In this document: positions 5,582 to 8,947 of the stretch, in pieces
Position numbering within the stretch: the stretch's first letter is position 1
Layout: every line of letters begins with the position of its first letter
Origin: JAQBGV01 sp032128395
Lineage (GTDB): Bacteria; Planctomycetota; UBA8108; UBA1146
Direction: 5' to 3'
DNA length: 8,947 nucleotides
NCBI GenBank assembly: GCA_032128395.1
Contig: JAQBGV010000093.1
Span: 1 to 8,947 of the forward strand
The notes under the pieces: generated by a model
Databases searched by the model: none
The model's input: only the letters and a program-made list of their open reading frames with translations
What the model was told of the DNA's origin: nothing
Made by a program: the position numbers and the translations under genes

Positions 5582-6511
5582 ATGATGACTCGAGTGCTTC
5601 GCGACCTCACCCCCCTCGGGCTCGCGTGCTGTGCTCTGCTCGCCGGATGCGCGGCCCCCGGGTCTCGGTCGGCCCCTAGGGGTGAACCTGGCGTCGAGGC
5701 CGTGCTCGATTCGCTCCACCGCGCGGCGGCAGAGGCGGACGGGGAGATGTACTTCTCGCTGTTCGCTCCCGAGGCGATCTTCCTCGGCACCGATGCGACC
5801 GAGCGATGGACGATCGAGGAGTTCCGAGCGTTCGCTCTGCCGTACTTCGATCGGGAGAGCGCGTGGACCTACGTCCCCCGCGATCGACACATCTCGCCTC
5901 TCCCCGGCGGCGACGTGGTGTTCTTCGACGAACTTCTCGACCACGAGAAGTACGGAGAGTGCCGCGGGAGCGGGGTGCTTCGCAAGATCGACGGGTCGTG
6001 GCGGATCGCGCAGTACAACCTGTCCTTCCCGATTCCGAACGACGTCGCAGGTTCGATCACTCGTTGGATCCGTCACCGCGAAGTCGGAACCCGCTGGGTG
6101 TTCATCGTCCGGCACGCCGAGAAGGAGTCCGAGGAGAAGGACCCTCCTCTCTCGACGATCGGCCGCGCGAGGGCGGAACGGCTCGCGAGGATTCTCGCCG
6201 ACGTTCCTCTCGCGGCGTGCATCGGAACTGGGTACCTGCGTACCCAACAGACGGTGGATCCGGCGGCGAAGGGGGCGGGCATCGAAACGGAGACGGTCGC
6301 CCCGCACGACTTCTCCGCTCTCCTCACCCGGCTCGATGCGTTGCCGGGAGGATCCGCTGCGCTGGTCGCCGGCCACTCCAACACGGTTCCGGAGCTTCTG
6401 AAACGTCTCGGGATCGCTGAACCGGGAACGATCGCCGACGATTCCTACGGAGAGCTGTTCGCAGTCCGCCGGGGTGGGGACGGCACCGAACTCCTTCGCT
6501 TGCGTTACTAG
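5582..6511 (+). CDS. Lipoprotein fusing an NTF2/SnoaL-like domain to a histidine phosphatase domain
   Basis: This is a 309-aa protein. The ATG at 5582 has GGAGAG at 5571-5576; the next ATG at 5585 is equally possible. The signal peptide ends in a canonical lipobox, LAGC (Cys23). Residues about 37-150 form an NTF2-like domain of the type seen in stand-alone lipoproteins (VLDSLHRAAAEADGEMYFSL, FLGTDATERWTIEEF, FFDELLDHEKYGECRGSG, LRKIDGSWRIAQYNL). After a short linker, residues 171-309 form a histidine-phosphatase-superfamily domain. It has the RHG-type motif IVRHAEK (Arg177, His178), GYLRTQQT (Arg220) and the second catalytic His in LVAGHSNTVP (His265). The catalytic set looks intact, so it may be an envelope phosphatase; substrate is unknown. 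The NTF2 half may bind a ligand or mediate dimers. It is followed 41 bp later, on the same strand, by the S9 peptidase. Confidence 0.9.
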   Translation: MMTRVLRDLTPLGLACCALLAGCAAPGSRSAPRGEPGVEAVLDSLHRAAAEADGEMYFSLFAPEAIFLGTDATERWTIEEFRAFALPYFDRESAWTYVPRDRHISPLPGGDVVFFDELLDHEKYGECRGSGVLRKIDGSWRIAQYNLSFPIPNDVAGSITRWIRHREVGTRWVFIVRHAEKESEEKDPPLSTIGRARAERLARILADVPLAACIGTGYLRTQQTVDPAAKGAGIETETVAPHDFSALLTRLDALPGGSAALVAGHSNTVPELLKRLGIAEPGTIADDSYGELFAVRRGGDGTELLRLRY

Positions 6512-6552
6512 CGCGATCTCAATCTTGCCCTGGCACCACGTGGAGGTCCCCC

Positions 6553-8583
6553 ATGCGCCATCCGATACTCTTCATCTCCCTGCTCCTCCTCTTTCCTGTC
6601 GATTCCCGCTCCGAGGACCGCTCCCCCTTCTCGTATCTCGACGTGTTCGAACTCGAGTACGGGAGTGATCCCCGGCTTTCGCCGGACGGTACGCAGATCG
6701 CCTACGTGCGGAACTCGTTCGACATTCGGACCGACCGCGCGGTCGGAAAGATCTGGATCGTCGGGCTCGAGGAGAACACTCACCGTCCACTCACCGAGGG
6801 GGCTGAGAGCGAGAGCTCGCCCCGCTGGTCGCCGGTGGGCAAGAGTATCGCGTACCTGTCCGGGGGGCAGATTCGCGTGAAGCACCTCGATCGCGGGCGG
6901 CAGACCGTGACCGTCACCCGCGGACTCGAGTCTCCCCAGAGCCTCGTCTGGTCTCCGGACGGGACGATGATCGCGTTCACGATGCGCGTGCCGGAGAAAG
7001 ACAAGCCGTGGGCACAGGTACCGACCGCGCCGGAAGGCGCGCAGTGGGCGGAGCCCGCTCAAGTCATCGACCGACTGGTCTACCGGATCGACGGGTCGGG
7101 TTACGTGAAGGGGGGGTACCGACATCTCTTCGTCGTCCCCGCCGAGGGAGGAACCGCTCGCCAGTTGACCGAAGGGGAGTTCCATCACGACGGAGACCCG
7201 GGGTGGGCGCCGGACGGGCGGACGATCTACATCTCCGCGAACCGAAATCCGGACTGGGAGTACGAATCTCAGGAGAGCGAGATCTACTCGGTCTCGCTGA
7301 CCGACGGGGCGATGCGGATGGTCACCGACCGTCGCGGCCCCGATCACTCCCCAGCGGTGTCCCCGGACGGGAACTGGATCGCGTACCTCGGATTTGACGA
7401 ACAGTTCCTCGGCTATCAACTCGATCAGTTGACCGTTCAGGCGCTCGACGGCACGAAGCGCACCGTCCTCGCCGCGTCACTAGGGCGCGCGATCGAGTCG
7501 CCGCGCTTCAGTGCGGACGGCACCGGGGTGTACTTCCGATTCGACGACCATGGGGACTCGAAGATCGGGTACGTCCCGCGTGAGGGTGGAAAGGTGCGGG
7601 TCGTCGCGGATCACGTCGGGGGAACCACGATCGGCCGCCCGTACGCGAGCGGCTCCTTCGATGTCGGCTCGGGGGATCGAGTGGTCTACCCGCGTACCAC
7701 GGCCGGAAGTCCCGGCGAGATCGCGCTGGTGCACCCCGGAACCGCCGAGCCTCTCATCCTGACCGCGCTGAACTCCGACCTGCTCCCTCACCGCGCACTC
7801 GCTCCTGTCGAGGAGCTCCTCGTCCCGTCGAGTCATGACGGCGCGGAGATCCAGGCGTGGCTCGCACACCCCGCCGACTACGACCCGGGGCGAAAATATC
7901 CGCTCTTGCTCGAGATCCACGGAGGTCCCTTCGCGAACTACGGCGCGCGGTTCTCCGCCGAGGTACAGCTATACGCGGCAGCGGGATACCTGGTGCTCTA
8001 CGCGAACCCCCGGGGGAGCACGAGTTACGGTCAGGAGTTTGGGAACCAGATCCACCACGCGTATCCGGGGCACGACTACGACGATCTGATGTCGTGCGTC
8101 GATGCCGTCATCGCGCGGGGGTCCGTCGATGTGGAGCGCCTCTTCGTCACCGGGGGGAGCGGCGGCGGTGTGCTCACCGCGTGGATCGTCGGCAAGACCG
8201 ATCGGTTCCGCGCGGCGGTCGTCGCGAAGCCGGTGATCCACTGGACGAGCTTCGTGCTGACTTCGGACTTCTCTTCATACTTCACGAAGTTCTGGTTCCC
8301 CGGATACCCCTGGGACCATCCCGAGCACTACTTCGCGCGGTCGCCGCTCTCCCTGGTCGGAAACGTGAAGACGCCGACGATGCTCCTGACCGGCGAAGAG
8401 GACTATCGCACCCCGATGTCGGAGACCGAGCAATACTACAAGGCTCTGAAACTCCTCAAGGTCGACACCGCGATGGTGCGAATTCCGGGCGCGTCGCACG
8501 GAATCGCCGCGCGCCCGAGCAACTTGGTCCGGAAGGTCGCGTACGTGCTCTCGTGGTTCGAAAAGCACGATGAGATTCCGTAG
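6553..8583 (+). CDS. Secreted S9-family prolyl-oligopeptidase-type serine peptidase
   Basis: This 676-aa protein starts 5 nt after a perfect GGAGGT (6542-6547). A short signal peptide (about residues 1-20, LFISLLLLFPV core) indicates export. The N-terminal half is a beta-propeller made of repeated 'W/F-SPDG-IAY' blades, near residues 41, 90, 133, 217, 268 and 318 (for example RLSPDGTQIAYV, VWSPDGTMIAFT, GWAPDGRTIYIS). The alpha/beta-hydrolase domain begins near 425, with HGGP at 456-459 (oxyanion region) and NPRGSTSYG at 485-493. The triad is in the family order: Ser536 in TGGSGGG, Asp617 in GEEDYRTP, His649 in GASHG. This layout matches acylaminoacyl-peptidase or dipeptidyl-peptidase-like S9 enzymes that cut short peptides in the periplasm or outside the cell. 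Exact specificity cannot be read here. It is probably cotranscribed with 5582-6511. Its stop is 40 nt from the first unit of the tandem repeat. Confidence 0.95.
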   Translation: MRHPILFISLLLLFPVDSRSEDRSPFSYLDVFELEYGSDPRLSPDGTQIAYVRNSFDIRTDRAVGKIWIVGLEENTHRPLTEGAESESSPRWSPVGKSIAYLSGGQIRVKHLDRGRQTVTVTRGLESPQSLVWSPDGTMIAFTMRVPEKDKPWAQVPTAPEGAQWAEPAQVIDRLVYRIDGSGYVKGGYRHLFVVPAEGGTARQLTEGEFHHDGDPGWAPDGRTIYISANRNPDWEYESQESEIYSVSLTDGAMRMVTDRRGPDHSPAVSPDGNWIAYLGFDEQFLGYQLDQLTVQALDGTKRTVLAASLGRAIESPRFSADGTGVYFRFDDHGDSKIGYVPREGGKVRVVADHVGGTTIGRPYASGSFDVGSGDRVVYPRTTAGSPGEIALVHPGTAEPLILTALNSDLLPHRALAPVEELLVPSSHDGAEIQAWLAHPADYDPGRKYPLLLEIHGGPFANYGARFSAEVQLYAAAGYLVLYANPRGSTSYGQEFGNQIHHAYPGHDYDDLMSCVDAVIARGSVDVERLFVTGGSGGGVLTAWIVGKTDRFRAAVVAKPVIHWTSFVLTSDFSSYFTKFWFPGYPWDHPEHYFARSPLSLVGNVKTPTMLLTGEEDYRTPMSETEQYYKALKLLKVDTAMVRIPGASHGIAARPSNLVRKVAYVLSWFEKHDEIP

Positions 8584-8623
8584 GCCGGCCGCCGATGGCG
8601 CCTTCGCGTTCTCTTCCGAGAAA

Positions 8624-8947
8624 CGGATGACAATGGGACTGGCTCGCCGAAGGTGATGCCTGTCCCGGACCTTCGCCGGTAACCCGACCGACCACGCTCA
8701 CCCTGTAGCCGTCGCTTCTTGGACGACGGTGGATCGGCAGGCCAGCGTCCGGGACACGGATGACAATGGGACTGGCTCACCGAAGGTGATGCCTGTCCCG
8801 GACCTTCGCCGGTACCCCGAACGACCACGCTCACCCCGTAGCCGTCGCTTCTTCGACGACGGTGGATCGGCAGGCCCGCGTCCGGGACACGGATGACGAT
8901 GGGACTGGCTCGCCGAAGGTGATGCCTGTCCCGGACCTTCGCCGGTA
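8624..8947 (+). repeat. 133-bp tandem repeat array, running off the window
   Basis: Unit 1 is 8624-8756, unit 2 is 8757-8889, and unit 3 starts at 8890 and is cut by the window edge after 58 bp. The period is exactly 133 bp in both steps, with no indels. Units 1 and 2 differ at six positions (in unit 1: 8646, 8682, 8688, 8704, 8721, 8744), about 95% identity. The visible part of unit 3 differs from unit 1 at one base (8898). Because 133 is not a multiple of three, a reading frame shifts by one in each unit, which argues against a repeated protein domain. The array is noncoding as far as I can see and begins 40 nt after the S9 peptidase stop. Nothing else was recognised in 8584-8623 apart from a GGCCGGCC palindrome. 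Confidence 0.93.
8635..8666 (+). promoter_or_regulatory. Core hairpin of the repeat unit (also at 8768-8799 and 8901-8932)
   Basis: GGGAC-T-GGC-TCGCC (8635-8648) pairs with GGTGA-T-GCC-T-GTCCC (8652-8666). This makes 13 pairs, with one T-T mismatch, one bulged T and a GAA loop. In unit 2 the base at 8779 is A instead of G, turning the G-T wobble with the partner T into an A-T pair, so pairing survives divergence. A second stem in the unit, CCGTCG (8709-8714) with CGACGG (8724-8729), is also preserved in unit 2. No T tract follows, so a simple intrinsic terminator is not supported; a REP-like 3' hairpin or protein-binding DNA element is possible. Confidence 0.6.

Noticed and set aside
6536..6543. 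CCACGTGG palindrome upstream of the S9 peptidase
   Set aside because: It is only 8 bp and overlaps the ribosome binding site edge. It is expected by chance at this GC content.
8436..8834. Minus-strand ORF through the repeat array that also contains GITFGEPVP
   Set aside because: The motif is simply the shared repeat core translated. The 133-bp period shifts frame in each unit, and much of the ORF is antisense to the S9 peptidase.
8624..8947. CRISPR array or integron attC interpretation of the repeats
   Set aside because: The units are contiguous, with no unique spacers between repeats, and are far longer than CRISPR repeats. No GTTRRRY/RYYYAAC attC ends and no cas or integrase gene are present.

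Overview
The window reads as a chromosomal piece of a high-G+C, Gram-negative-type environmental bacterium. The evidence is several exported proteins, three of them with lipobox-like signals, one predicted outer-membrane beta-barrel-like protein, strong GGAGG-type ribosome binding sites, and G/C-rich third codon positions in the real genes. Gene content of this sort (secreted S9 peptidase, NTF2-like lipoprotein, TPR lipoprotein) is common in groups such as Acidobacteriota, Planctomycetota, Gemmatimonadota or candidate phyla like Eisenbacteria. I cannot choose among them from sequence alone.

Layout, left to right. Positions 1-253 hold no convincing gene but contain a fragment (92-126, minus orientation) of a repeat that reappears at the right edge. 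A minus-strand gene (254-1840) encodes a lipoprotein-like protein with a thioredoxin-like fold lacking CXXC and C-terminal TPRs. A 162-bp divergent spacer with a strong hairpin separates it from a plus-strand exported protein of unknown function (2003-3013). That gene converges, with 7 bp between stops, on a minus-strand lipoprotein resembling MetA-type outer-membrane 'transporter' barrels (3021-3803). A 519-bp gene-free stretch (3804-4322) is rich in inverted repeats and carries a plus-strand intrinsic-terminator-like site with no obvious gene to terminate. Galactokinase (galK, minus, 4323-5486) follows. Divergent from it are two co-oriented plus-strand genes: a lipoprotein fusing an NTF2/SnoaL-like domain to a histidine phosphatase (5582-6511), and a secreted S9 prolyl-oligopeptidase-type peptidase (6553-8583).

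The most unusual element is at the right edge: an exact-period 133-bp tandem repeat (8624 to the end, two full copies plus 58 bp of a third). Its core folds into a 13-bp hairpin, and a base difference between copies preserves pairing. A 28-bp identical core occurs at the left edge in the opposite orientation. In both places the element lies just downstream of a gene's stop codon and in the same sense as that gene. This suggests an interspersed 3'-end-associated hairpin repeat family.

The genes do not form one pathway. The shared theme is cell-envelope and exported proteins, with galK as the only clear cytoplasmic metabolic gene. The only likely operon is 5582-6511 with 6553-8583.
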